DNA of 64,000 nucleotides. Source: Ewingella sp049889095 (lineage in GTDB: Bacteria > Pseudomonadota > Gammaproteobacteria > Enterobacterales > Enterobacteriaceae). The notes beneath the pieces were generated by a model. The model ran no database searches. It was not told the origin of the DNA and saw only the letters and a program-made list of their open reading frames with translations. The stretch lies in NCBI GenBank assembly GCA_049889095.1, contig JBLJFK010000014.1, one strand, 5' to 3'. Both the position numbers and the translations under genes were made by a program. Shown here one piece after another: positions 14,024-22,645 of this stretch. Numbering within the stretch: the stretch's first letter is position 1; each line of letters starts with the position of its first letter.

Positions 14024-15277
14024 TTACGGACGCACTAAATCATCCCCATAACCAATCCACTTATAGGTGGTCAGGGCTTCTAATCCCATCGGGCCGCGGG
14101 CGTGGAGTTTTTGGGTGCTGACCGCCACTTCTGCGCCGAGGCCAAACTGGCCGCCGTCGGTGAAGCGGGTGCTGGCGTTGACGTAAACTGCCGAGGAGTC
14201 GACTTCATTCACAAAGCGGTCGGCCTGGCTGATGGAGCGGGTGAGGATCGCGTCGGAGTGTTCGGTGCCGTAAGCGCGGATATGCGCGATGGCCGCGTCA
14301 ATGTCGGCGACGACGGTCACGTTCAGATCCAGCGACAGCCATTCGTCCGAGTAATCTTCTTCCACAACTGCCACCACCTTCGCCGGGCCATTTTGCAAAT
14401 GCGGCATGGCGGCTCGACTTGCGTGCAGCGTTACGCCGGCGGCGTGCATTTTAGCACTCAGTTCCGGCAGAAATTGGGCGGCAATGGCCTGATGTACCAG
14501 CAGCGTTTCGAGGCTGTTACAGGCGCTCGGGCGCTGCACTTTGGCGTTTTCAATCACGGTCAGTGCTTTGGCGAAATCCACACTTTCATCAACGAAGGTA
14601 TGGCACACGCCAATGCCGCCGGTGATCACCGGAATGGTGGACTGCTCGCGGCACAGTTTGTGCAGCGCTGCGCCGCCGCGAGGGATCAGCATGTCGATGT
14701 ATTTATCCAGCCGCAGCATCTCGGCCACCAGCGCACGGTCCGGGCTGTCGATGGCCTGTACCGCAGCCTTTGGCAATCCGCACTGCTCCAGCGCCTGCTG
14801 GATCACTTTCACCGTGGCCTGATTGGTATGATGCGTCTCTTTACCGCCGCGCAGAATCGCCGCGTTGCCGGTTTTCAGACACAGGCTGGCGACGTCGATG
14901 GTGACATTAGGCCGCGCTTCGTAAATCACGCCGACCACGCCCAGCGGCACCCGGCGGCGTTCGAGCTTCAGCCCGCCGTCCTGAGTTGAGCCATCAATCA
15001 GCTGCCCTACCGGGTCACTCAGACGGCAGACGTCACGCACGTCGCTGGCAATCGCGGATAAGCGGGCGGGCGTCAGCAATAGACGATCCAGCAGCGCCTC
15101 GGTCATGCCGCTTTCACGCGCGGCGGACATATCCCGTTCATTGGCCTGAATAATGCTCTGGGCGTTGGCCTCGAGCTTGTCGGCAATCGTCAGCAGCGCA
15201 CGGTTTTTCTCTGCGGTGCTGAGGGTGGAAAGCTGGTAGGAGGCCTGTCTGGCGGCCTTGCCTATTGCGTTCAACAT
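14024..15277 (-). CDS. proA: Gamma-glutamyl phosphate reductase
   Basis: 417 residues, the E. coli length, starting at MLNAIGKAARQASYQL (15277; AAGGAA eight bases upstream; seven extra codons are open but not conserved). Catalyses NADPH reduction of glutamyl-5-phosphate to the semialdehyde, second step of proline synthesis, in the cytoplasm. Aldehyde-dehydrogenase-like catalytic Cys lies in RPSACNSLETLLV; LILRGGKET-type cofactor loop is present (AAILRGGKETHH). Second gene of the proBA operon, 23 bases after proB. Confidence 0.97.
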   Translation of the reverse strand: MLNAIGKAARQASYQLSTLSTAEKNRALLTIADKLEANAQSIIQANERDMSAARESGMTEALLDRLLLTPARLSAIASDVRDVCRLSDPVGQLIDGSTQDGGLKLERRRVPLGVVGVIYEARPNVTIDVASLCLKTGNAAILRGGKETHHTNQATVKVIQQALEQCGLPKAAVQAIDSPDRALVAEMLRLDKYIDMLIPRGGAALHKLCREQSTIPVITGGIGVCHTFVDESVDFAKALTVIENAKVQRPSACNSLETLLVHQAIAAQFLPELSAKMHAAGVTLHASRAAMPHLQNGPAKVVAVVEEDYSDEWLSLDLNVTVVADIDAAIAHIRAYGTEHSDAILTRSISQADRFVNEVDSSAVYVNASTRFTDGGQFGLGAEVAVSTQKLHARGPMGLEALTTYKWIGYGDDLVRP

Positions 15278-15300
15278 GGGAATTTCCTTATTTGACACTC

Positions 15301-16404
15301 TTAACTGACAATCATGTCGTCACGGTGTACGGCAACCGGACCGTACTCGTAACCGAGGATATCGCTGATCTGCTGGGAATGGTGACCGGCAATCATGCGC
15401 ATGGCGTCGCTGTTATAACGGCTGACGCCGTGGGCTAGATCGCGACCGGCCAGGCTGATGATGCGGATCACTTCACCGCGTGAGAAATCGCCTTTAACCT
15501 CACGAATGCCCTTCGGCAACAGCGAACTGCCGCGCTCAAGCATGGCGGCAACCGCGCCGTCATCAATGGTAATTTCACCCGCCGGTGGTGCGCCGAAGAT
15601 CCAGCGTTTGCGGCTCTCCAGCGGCGTTTGCATGGCGTGGAAACGGGTGCCAACGGAGACGCCTTTGATCACGTCGCTGATCACGCCCGGCAGGCTGCCT
15701 GCGGCAATAATGGTATCGATACCCGCACGGCAGGCAATGTCTGCGGCCTGTAATTTGGTGGCCATGCCGCCCGTACCGAGGCCAGATACGCTGTCACCGG
15801 CAATGCCGCGCAGGGCATCGTCGATGGCGGTGATCTCGCGAATTAACTCAGCTTCCGGATTAGTACGCGGATCGGCGGTAAACAGGCCCGGCTGGTCAGT
15901 CAGCAACAGCAGTTTGTCGGCTCCGGCGAGGATCGCCGCCAGCGCTGACAGGTTGTCGTTGTCGCCGACTTTAATCTCGGCCGTCGCCACCGCATCGTTT
16001 TCGTTGATCACCGGTACGATGTGGTTATCGAGCAGCGCATTCATGGTATCGCGCGCATTGAGGAAGCGCTCGCGGTCTTCCAGATCGGCGCGGGTCAGCA
16101 GCATCTGACCGATATTGATGCCATAAATGGAAAACAGCTGTTCCCACAGTTGGATCAAACGGCTTTGTCCGACCGCAGCCAGCAGTTGTTTTGAGGCGAT
16201 GGTGGCGGGAAGTTCAGGGTAACCCAGATGTTCGCGCCCGGCGGCAATCGCGCCCGACGTTACAATCACAATTCGGTGCCCGGCAGCATGTTGCTGCGCA
16301 CATTGGCGGACCAGCTCAACAATGTGAGCCCGGTTAAGGCGACGGGAGCCGCCGGTGAGCACGCTGGTGCCCAGTTTTACAACCAAGGTTTGGCTGCCAC
16401 TCAT
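15301..16404 (-). CDS. proB: Glutamate 5-kinase
   Basis: 367 residues, same length as E. coli ProB. Phosphorylates glutamate to start proline synthesis and is feedback-inhibited by proline. N-terminal amino-acid kinase domain (LVVKLGTSVLTGGSRRLN; INENDAVATAEIKVGDND; SGLGTGGMATKL) and a C-terminal PUA domain from about residue 275 (RGSSLLPKGI). Start at MSGSQ (16404) by comparison with the family; two further codons upstream are open. First gene of proBA. Confidence 0.97.
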   Translation of the reverse strand: MSGSQTLVVKLGTSVLTGGSRRLNRAHIVELVRQCAQQHAAGHRIVIVTSGAIAAGREHLGYPELPATIASKQLLAAVGQSRLIQLWEQLFSIYGINIGQMLLTRADLEDRERFLNARDTMNALLDNHIVPVINENDAVATAEIKVGDNDNLSALAAILAGADKLLLLTDQPGLFTADPRTNPEAELIREITAIDDALRGIAGDSVSGLGTGGMATKLQAADIACRAGIDTIIAAGSLPGVISDVIKGVSVGTRFHAMQTPLESRKRWIFGAPPAGEITIDDGAVAAMLERGSSLLPKGIREVKGDFSRGEVIRIISLAGRDLAHGVSRYNSDAMRMIAGHHSQQISDILGYEYGPVAVHRDDMIVS

Positions 16405-16485
16405 AATCATTCTGCCGTTTGAAATAAAAGTATTGAACAGAGTTTAAATGAAGAGGTGGGTGGTTGTCTTTGGAAAAGGAGAGAA

Positions 16486-16509
16486 GCGTTATGCCCGAAG
16501 GCATAACGC
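16486..16509 (-). terminator. crl terminator with UUCG-type tetraloop
   Basis: On the minus strand GCGTTATGCC, TTCG loop, GGCATAACGC: a perfect 10-bp stem with a very stable tetraloop, followed by a pyrimidine-rich TTCTCTCCTTTTCC. It lies 36 bases after crl and before the proB start. Confidence 0.7.
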
Positions 16510-16545
16510 CGGATAACAGAGTTAATTCAGGGTGAAGCGTTAACG

Positions 16546-16947
16546 TCAGGCTGACAGCTTCAATGGTTCGTCACTGAAATTTTCGGCAGGTTCAAGCTTT
16601 AATGACATATCAACAATCATGGCGTTGAGGTTCTTGTGGAAACCGCGCAGCGTGGTCTCCAGCTTGTCCTTAACTTCAGAATTTTTAATGTTTTTGGTCT
16701 TCCAGTTTCCGTCTTTATCAAATAATCCAAAGTGATAGATATAAGTAAAACGTTCAGCTTCAGCCTGCAGTTCTATCCACCAGCCCCAGAACTCACGTTT
16801 CTCAGGCGCAGGTTTTGCGTCTACGCAGACCGCCAGACAGTCAAAGAAAAAGCGATCGTGCTCGCATTTTCCTTCGCGGATATAAGGCCCCAGAGTACCG
16901 AAACGTTTCATTAGCCGGCTTTTAGGATGACCACTTGGTAACGTCAT
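16546..16947 (-). CDS. crl: Sigma-S assembly factor Crl
   Basis: 133 residues, family length. MTLPSGHPKSRLMKRFGTLG and YIREGKCEHDRFFFDCLAV match E. coli Crl almost residue for residue at the N-terminus. Crl binds sigma-S and helps it capture core RNA polymerase, raising general stress gene expression. Conserved order with frsA upstream and proB downstream; phoE, which separates crl and proB in E. coli, is absent here. Confidence 0.97.
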   Translation of the reverse strand: MTLPSGHPKSRLMKRFGTLGPYIREGKCEHDRFFFDCLAVCVDAKPAPEKREFWGWWIELQAEAERFTYIYHFGLFDKDGNWKTKNIKNSEVKDKLETTLRGFHKNLNAMIVDMSLKLEPAENFSDEPLKLSA

Positions 16948-17010
16948 TGTACAACCTCCATATGTAAGCCATCCTTTTTAGCAAAACGTTAAAAATTAGC
17001 AACTGTTAAG

Positions 17011-18258
17011 TTAGCGCATTCTCGCTACTAGCCAGTCGCTGATCTCATGTAATGCACGATCAAAGTTACGGAAAAGCGGCTCCGGCTTGATGGTTAACAG
17101 CTTACCCTGGGCAGACGAATCGACAATTAGCTTCGATTCTTCCTTAGGACTGAAAGGATCGTTCTCCCAGTAACCGGCTAGCATTGGCGTGGGGGTCCGG
17201 CGCCCGAGTAAACCCTGCGTCTTCAGAGAATATCGATTTAGTTCGGTCTTCAGCGCGCTGTCGGAGGCATTCGACATAGCCAGGCGGCTGGCGAGCACGT
17301 CCATGTGCATGTCCGGCACTTTCTCCTGACATTTGGCGTCACAAAGCAAGGTATGCACCAGCGCGCCGAGCGTCGCTACGGCACGCACTCGGCGTGGTTC
17401 AAGATAGGCCAAACGCACTGCCACGTTAGCACCAAAGCGGAAACCAACCAGGCTAATTTTGGTGGCATCAACCCAGACAACGTCGCTCAACTGTGCCAGC
17501 ACCTGCTGATGCAGGAAGCTGGTGTCCTGGGTCAGTTTCCATTTGATGGAAAAACCGAGCGACGGCATGTCAATGGTCAACATGGCAATGCCACGCGGCG
17601 CCAGATATTCGCGGAACAGGCGCTGATGGTCACTCTGTAAGGTGTCCAGACCGCCGCACACCATCACGGTCGGGAATGGCGCTTTACCTTCATTCGGCAA
17701 ATGCAGGAAACCGGTGATCGATGCCCCGCCTTCGATGGCAAAGTCGATCTCTTTCAGTTGGTACGGCGAATGCAGCGCAGATTGTTCGAAGGCTTTGTTT
17801 GCCAGCACCTGCGCCTGTTCAGCCAACGTATCGCCTTTCAGATGCGGGTAACCGGCGATGCTGTAAAGGTTAGCGGCGTTGAGCCAGTACTCGCTGGCCA
17901 GATTAACATCCTTCGCCTCCTGCGCCTTTTGCTGCCAGGCCATCCCCTGCTGCGACCATTCGTAGATCCAGTTACCGCTGCGATAACCAATCACCGTATC
18001 CAGCAGTCGCTCGTCGCTGTGTTTGGAAGTCGACACCGCAATACGCGATAACACTTCTTCCACTTCAATCGGATTAACGCCGCGCCATAACCACATAAGA
18101 CGATTGATCGTGCGATACCAGCAGGGTGCAGAGTCCCCCTCCAGCGCGGAATGCAGCGAGCCATTACTTTGATGATGAACGCGATTAACCAGCGTCGACG
18201 TCTCAGGATATTTAAAGGTAGGTTTAAACAGTTTTTCCGTAAGGTTGACAGGCGCCAT
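17011..18258 (-). CDS. frsA: FrsA, fermentation-respiration switch protein
   Basis: 415 residues, the E. coli length. Helical cap at the N-terminus (MWLWRGVNPIEVEEVL) and an alpha/beta-hydrolase-like domain from about residue 165 (GFLHLPNEG, MVCGGLDTLQSDHQ). The nucleophile elbow reads GFRFGAN, without the usual serine, as in E. coli FrsA, so esterase activity is doubtful. Reported to bind unphosphorylated EIIA-Glc. Lies in the conserved crl-frsA-gpt order. Confidence 0.95.
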   Translation of the reverse strand: MAPVNLTEKLFKPTFKYPETSTLVNRVHHQSNGSLHSALEGDSAPCWYRTINRLMWLWRGVNPIEVEEVLSRIAVSTSKHSDERLLDTVIGYRSGNWIYEWSQQGMAWQQKAQEAKDVNLASEYWLNAANLYSIAGYPHLKGDTLAEQAQVLANKAFEQSALHSPYQLKEIDFAIEGGASITGFLHLPNEGKAPFPTVMVCGGLDTLQSDHQRLFREYLAPRGIAMLTIDMPSLGFSIKWKLTQDTSFLHQQVLAQLSDVVWVDATKISLVGFRFGANVAVRLAYLEPRRVRAVATLGALVHTLLCDAKCQEKVPDMHMDVLASRLAMSNASDSALKTELNRYSLKTQGLLGRRTPTPMLAGYWENDPFSPKEESKLIVDSSAQGKLLTIKPEPLFRNFDRALHEISDWLVARMR

Positions 18259-18389
18259 GGTGCAGTGTCCTCCGTTTGCAAGCGATATGAGTGTTATTCT
18301 GCCATCTCTATATAGGAAGTACGTTGCGGCAAGACAAGAGACAGGTCAAGCGCGATAGGATCCCGCTTTATATCCGACCAGAAAAACCA

Positions 18390-18420
18390 AAGCAAAACGC
18401 CCGGCATTTAGCCAGGCGTT
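18390..18420 (-). terminator. Putative gpt-transcript terminator
   Basis: On the minus strand AACGCCTGGC, loop, GCCGGGCGTT followed by TTGCTTTGG. It lies beyond the triple repeat, so the repeat array would form the 3' untranslated part of the gpt message. Confidence 0.5.
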
Positions 18421-18442
18421 CTTTAAGAGGATCATCATGGCA

Positions 18443-18829
18443 ATCCTCTAAATCATTCTTGTTGTATCAAGGCGGCAACTGAATAAGTCCCCGGGTGCAT
18501 ACATCAGTATGTGACTGGGGCGAATGAAGGCAGCCAACGCAAAAACAGCAAGAAGGATGACAGGAACCTTGAAATCCTCTAAATCATTCTTGTTGTATCA
18601 AGGCGGCAACTGAATAAGTCCCCGGGAGCATACATCAGTATGTGACTGGGGCGAATGAAGGCAGCCAACGCAGAGACAGCAAGAAGGATGACGGGAACCT
18701 TGAAATCCTCTAAATCATTCTTGTTGTATCAAGGCGGCAACTGAATAAGTCCCCGGGAGCATACATCAGTATGTGACTGGGGCGAATGAAGGCAGCCAAC
18801 GCAGAGACAGCAAGAAGGATGACGAGGAT
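18443..18829. repeat. Three tandem 131-bp copies of a MITE-like element
   Basis: Units begin at 18443, 18574 and 18705 (ATCCTCTAAATCATTC…), exactly 131 bases apart, nearly identical; the third ends at the gpt stop. Each has a central palindromic part (AAGTCCCCGGG…CAT-CAG-ATG…TGACTGGGGCGAA) and imperfect inverted ends (CCTCTAAATCATTCTTG against CAAGAAGGATGACGAGG). The inner GCAGCCAACGCA motif is shared with the element at 19332-19497. No open frame of note. The unit looks like a short non-autonomous repeat that has been tandemly amplified. Confidence 0.85.
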
Positions 18830-19287
18830 TATTGGCCAACTAATGGGGGAACAAACACCACGCCCATATCCCACGGCTGCTGAATCCAGGTGTCTTGCGG
18901 AATGTCGATGACATAATCGTCAACCAGCGGCGCACCGGCGGGTTTAGCGAAAATGGTAATAAAATGGGCTTTCGGGTACATCTCGCGGATAGCTTTGGCG
19001 GTCCCGCCGGTATCTACCAAATCGTCGATCACGATAAAGCCTTCGCCGTCACCTTCTGCGCGTTTCAGCACGTGCATGTCGCGCTGATTATCATGGTCGT
19101 AGCTGGAGATGCAGACGGTATCAACATGACGAATGCACAGTTCTCGCGCCAGCAGAGCCGCAGGAACCAGACCGCCACGGCTGACCGCAATAATGCCAGT
19201 CCACTGTTCTGCCGGCAGCAGGCGCTTTGCCATGGTGCGGGCATGGATTTGCAGCATATCCCAGGTTACAACGTATTTTTCGCTCAT
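18829..19287 (-). CDS. gpt: Xanthine-guanine phosphoribosyltransferase
   Basis: 152 residues, equal to E. coli Gpt. Salvages guanine, xanthine and hypoxanthine to their nucleotides at the inner membrane face. PRPP-binding motif FIVIDDLVDTGGTA; N-terminal VVTWDMLQIHAR is typical. The stop codon abuts the triple repeat. Divergent from pepD across a repeat-containing gap. Confidence 0.97.
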   Translation of the reverse strand: MSEKYVVTWDMLQIHARTMAKRLLPAEQWTGIIAVSRGGLVPAALLARELCIRHVDTVCISSYDHDNQRDMHVLKRAEGDGEGFIVIDDLVDTGGTAKAIREMYPKAHFITIFAKPAGAPLVDDYVIDIPQDTWIQQPWDMGVVFVPPLVGQ

Positions 19288-19331
19288 ATAGGTGTCCCAG
19301 CCAGTGAATTGACGGCTTTTAAAAATTTAAA

Positions 19332-19497
19332 CCCTAAATAATTCGAATTGCAGGACAAAATACCAGCGGCATTTTGAACAGCGCTTAGCGCTGACCCCTA
19401 TAACGCGGCAAGTGAACGAATCCCGATGAGCTGACATAAATCAGTGATTCGGGTGAACGAACGCAGCCAACGCATCTGCAATTTGACGTATGACGGG
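19332..19497. repeat. MITE-like element with imperfect terminal inverted repeats
   Basis: A 166-bp stretch bounded by CCCTAAATAATTCGAATTGC and TGCAATTTGACGTATGACGG; the first, reverse-complemented, agrees with the second at 14 of 21 positions. Inside, CGAATCCCGATGAGC…GTGATTCGGGTGAACGAA is a large stem, followed by the GCAGCCAACGCA motif seen in the array at 18443. No coding capacity. Fills much of the 463-base gpt-pepD gap; the remaining 19500-19750 should hold the pepD promoter. Confidence 0.75.
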
Positions 19498-19750
19498 TGT
19501 ATTCGGGGAAAAAGGTTGCGCGGGATTATAGTGATTTCAGCTCATAAAAACCAGCGGTTATCTGGAAGCCAGCGCCCAAAAAACCCGGATTTTCTCCCCG
19601 CGTACGCGCACAGGTTAAGATTAAGTGATATTGTGTCAGACCACTCGCTACAACGTCTGGCGGGTCTTACTTAATCTTAAACCTACAGTTTCTCTATCAG
19701 TTCACCTGCACACTGCACCTGACTGAGCTGACTGTTACAGGAGACTTATA

Positions 19751-21211
19751 GTGTCTGAACTGTCTCAACTTTCGCCACAGCCGCTGTGGGATATTTTTGC
19801 CAAAGTCTGTTCCATTCCGCATCCTTCTTACCATGAAGAAGCCCTGGCGAAACACATCGTTGAATGGGCGCAGGAAAAAGGGATTCACGCTGAGCGTGAC
19901 GAAGTCGGTAATATTCTGCTGCGCAAACCTGCGACTAAAGGCATGGAAAACCGCAAGCCGGTGGCGTTGCAAGCCCACCTCGACATGGTGCCGCAAAAGA
20001 ATAACGATACCGTTCATGATTTCACTAAAGACCCCATCCAGGCCTACGTCGACAACGGCTGGGTAAAAGCCCGTGGCACCACACTGGGTGCCGACAACGG
20101 CATCGGTCTGGCCTCTGCACTGGCGGTGATCGCGGATGACTCGGTTGAGCACGGCCCTCTGGAAGTCCTGCTGACGATGACCGAAGAGACCGGCATGGCC
20201 GGCGCATTTGGCCTGCAGCCGAACTGGTTACAGTCTGAGATCTTGATCAACACCGACTCAGAAACCGAAGGCGAAATCTACATGGGTTGCGCAGGCGGGA
20301 TTGATTTCACCTCCACCCTGCCCCTGACCCGCGAAGCCTTACCTGCTGGGTACGCTACGCTGAAGCTGACGCTGAAAGGGCTGAAAGGCGGCCACTCCGG
20401 CGCTGAAATTCACCTTGGCCTCGGTAACGCCAGCAAACTGCTGGCACGTTTCCTCGCGGAGCACGCCGAGAGCCTCGGTCTGCGCCTGATGGACTTCACC
20501 GGCGGTACGCTGCGTAACGCCATCCCACGTGAAGCTATCGCGACGCTGGCGGTGTCTGCGGCTAATGCTGACGCACTTAAAGCGGCTGTGCAGGAATTCC
20601 TCGCCACTCTTCAGTTTGAACTGTCTGCGGTCGAGAAGAAAATTGCCTTGGTGATTGAAGCGGTTGAAAGCCCTGCAAAAGTGCTGAACGTAGCAAGCCA
20701 GAACGGTTTTATCGCGCTGCTAAACGCAACGCCAAACGGCGTGATCCGCATGAGCGATGACGTTAAAGGCGTGGTTGAAACCTCACTGAACGTCGGCGTT
20801 GTCACCATGAAAGACGACGAAGTGGCGATCAACTGCCTGATCCGTTCGCTTATCGACAGCGGTAAAGAGTACGTGGTGAGTATGCTTGATTCACTCGGCA
20901 AACTGGCTGGCGCCAGGACATTGGCAAAAGGGAGCTACCCTGGCTGGAAACCTGAGCCAAGCTCACCGGTGATGACGCTGGTGCGCGAAACCTACCAGCA
21001 ACTGTTCGATAAAACCCCTAACATCATGGTGATCCACGCCGGTCTGGAATGCGGTCTGTTCAAAAAACCGTACCCTGACATGGACATGGTCTCCATCGGG
21101 CCGACCATCACCGGGCCACACTCGCCGGATGAGCAGGTACATATCGAAAGTGTTGGCCTCTACTGGCAACTGCTGACGGCGCTGCTGAAAGCGATCCCTG
21201 AAAAGAACTGA
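19751..21211 (+). CDS. pepD: Aminoacyl-histidine dipeptidase (peptidase D)
   Basis: 486 residues, start codon GTG with ACAGGAGAC upstream, as in E. coli. M20-family metallo-dipeptidase cleaving carnosine-type and other dipeptides in the cytoplasm. Metal ligands visible: QAHLDMV, GADNGIG, TMTEETGM, NTDSETEG, and the C-terminal TGPHSPDE. Lid domain at roughly 210-390. Convergent with dinB. Confidence 0.97.
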   Translation: MSELSQLSPQPLWDIFAKVCSIPHPSYHEEALAKHIVEWAQEKGIHAERDEVGNILLRKPATKGMENRKPVALQAHLDMVPQKNNDTVHDFTKDPIQAYVDNGWVKARGTTLGADNGIGLASALAVIADDSVEHGPLEVLLTMTEETGMAGAFGLQPNWLQSEILINTDSETEGEIYMGCAGGIDFTSTLPLTREALPAGYATLKLTLKGLKGGHSGAEIHLGLGNASKLLARFLAEHAESLGLRLMDFTGGTLRNAIPREAIATLAVSAANADALKAAVQEFLATLQFELSAVEKKIALVIEAVESPAKVLNVASQNGFIALLNATPNGVIRMSDDVKGVVETSLNVGVVTMKDDEVAINCLIRSLIDSGKEYVVSMLDSLGKLAGARTLAKGSYPGWKPEPSSPVMTLVRETYQQLFDKTPNIMVIHAGLECGLFKKPYPDMDMVSIGPTITGPHSPDEQVHIESVGLYWQLLTALLKAIPEKN

Positions 21212-21218
21212 TTGTTAA

Positions 21219-21254
21219 CCCTTTCCCAGCCTTCGCCTCTCTCGGGGGGAAAGG
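21219..21254. repeat. Imperfect G/C-rich inverted repeat between pepD and dinB
   Basis: CCCTTTCCC at 21219-21227 can pair with GGGAAAGG at 21247-21254; a further CCTCCCAGCC/GGTTGGGATGGGG pairing is possible around it. It lies between convergent genes, so it may act as a two-way terminator. No T-run follows. Confidence 0.4.
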
Positions 21255-21348
21255 TTGGGATGGGGTGTGGGTTTCAGGTGCTGAGTCGCCAGAGCCAAAC
21301 CTCCTCCCAGCCTTTTTTCGCAGAGAGGTGCGAAAGCCAACGCCTGAT

Positions 21349-22407
21349 TTATTCCCAGGGGAGCAGCAACTGCCTCTCAATTTGCGGATCCTGCAATGTG
21401 ACATGTAAACCGACCAGCCTTACGCCCCGACCGTCGCGCCGCTGTTCCCAGGCTTCCCGCGCTACTTTCAGTAAATCCTCTTTATTTAGCACCGGCCAGA
21501 CGTGTTCCTGAGTGGTCTGCTGGAAGTCATGGAATTTAAGCTTGATGCCTTGTCGTGCAATGCGCAGGTCTGGACTGACACGGCTTAGACGTGTTTCGAG
21601 TTCAGGAAACAACCGTTCAATCAACGTGACGCACTCTTCCCAGCTGTGAATATCCTCCGCCAGCGTGCGCTCCACACCGACTGACTTGCGCAGCCGCTCC
21701 GGTGACACACCCCGCTCATCAATTCCCTGACAGCGTTCCCACAAGACACGCCCAAACTTACCGAAGTTTTTCAGCAACAGCGCCAGGTCATAGCGTTGCA
21801 CGTCGCCGCAGGTCTTCAGACCGCGCTCCTGCAGACGCTGTGCCGTCACTTTGCCTACGCCGGGAATTTTGCTCAGCGGCAGATCCAGCAGAAAGCCGGC
21901 CACCTGGTCGGGCGTTATTACATATTGTCCATCGGGCTTATTGAGATCGGAGGCGATCTTCGCCAGAAATTTAATCGGCGCGATGCCGGCCGAAGCCGTA
22001 AGGTTTATTTCATCGGAAATCGTCTGGCGGATCTCAGCAGCAATCAGCGTCGCCGAACCGCTGCATAACGTGGTCTCTGAAACATCCAGATAGGCTTCAT
22101 CCAGCGACAGCGGTTCAATCAGGGAAGTATAGCGGGAGAAAATTTCACGGATATGGTTTGAAGCTTCTTTATAAGCTTCCATTCTGCCTGGGATCACTTT
22201 GAGATGCGGGCAGAGTTTCAGCGCCATGCCGGTAGGCATCGCACTGTGCACACCGAATTTACGTGCAGGGTAATTGGCAGTGCTGATGACACCCCGGCGG
22301 TCGCGGCTACCGCCGATGGCTATCGGAATATCACGCAGGGAAGGATCGTCGCGCATTTCCACGGCAGCAAAGAAGCAGTCCATATCAACGTGAATAATTT
22401 TGCGCAT
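21349..22407 (-). CDS. dinB: DNA polymerase IV (SOS translesion polymerase)
   Basis: 352 residues from MRKIIHVDMDCFFAAVEMR (22407), behind GGGGAGGGG; four more codons upstream are open. Y-family polymerase: catalytic carboxylates in VDMDCF and SLDEAYLDVS, helix-hairpin-helix SKIPGVGKVTAQRL, and a C-terminal clamp-binding peptide QLLLPW. Extends past template lesions with low fidelity. Controlled by the LexA box at 22423. Confidence 0.97.
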   Translation of the reverse strand: MRKIIHVDMDCFFAAVEMRDDPSLRDIPIAIGGSRDRRGVISTANYPARKFGVHSAMPTGMALKLCPHLKVIPGRMEAYKEASNHIREIFSRYTSLIEPLSLDEAYLDVSETTLCSGSATLIAAEIRQTISDEINLTASAGIAPIKFLAKIASDLNKPDGQYVITPDQVAGFLLDLPLSKIPGVGKVTAQRLQERGLKTCGDVQRYDLALLLKNFGKFGRVLWERCQGIDERGVSPERLRKSVGVERTLAEDIHSWEECVTLIERLFPELETRLSRVSPDLRIARQGIKLKFHDFQQTTQEHVWPVLNKEDLLKVAREAWEQRRDGRGVRLVGLHVTLQDPQIERQLLLPWE

Positions 22408-22422
22408 ACCCCTCCCCAATAA

Positions 22423-22438
22423 CTGTATAAGTATACAG
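22423..22438 (-). promoter_or_regulatory. LexA box (SOS operator) of dinB
   Basis: CTGTATAAGTATACAG, a CTG-N10-CAG palindrome differing from perfect symmetry only at the centre, 15 bases before the dinB start. It explains SOS induction of dinB. Confidence 0.92.
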
Positions 22439-22645
22439 TTAAAATAAGAGAACTCAAGTGAGTCATCTTCAACTCATAAGCGTAAATAGATTTGAAAAAT
22501 CCCTCATTCACTCCATGAATAACGCGAGGAAATAAAGATTAATTATTAATTTATAAACATTTTTTCCGATCACTTTAATATTAATACAACAATCGCTCCG
22601 TATATTGGCCGGGTATCATCCTTCAGCTAAATGGAACCCGCCAAG

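Noticed and set aside
14102..14989. 295-codon open frame on the plus strand
   Set aside because: It is antisense to proA, a full-length conserved gene; high G/C third positions of proA leave the opposite strand open. Its product is not protein-like (long runs rich in Arg, Gly and His).
17011..18258. Active esterase assignment for FrsA
   Set aside because: The nucleophile motif is GFRFGAN without serine, so only the fold name is kept.
18443..18829. CRISPR array
   Set aside because: The repeats are 131 bases long, contiguous and without unique spacers, and no cas genes are present.
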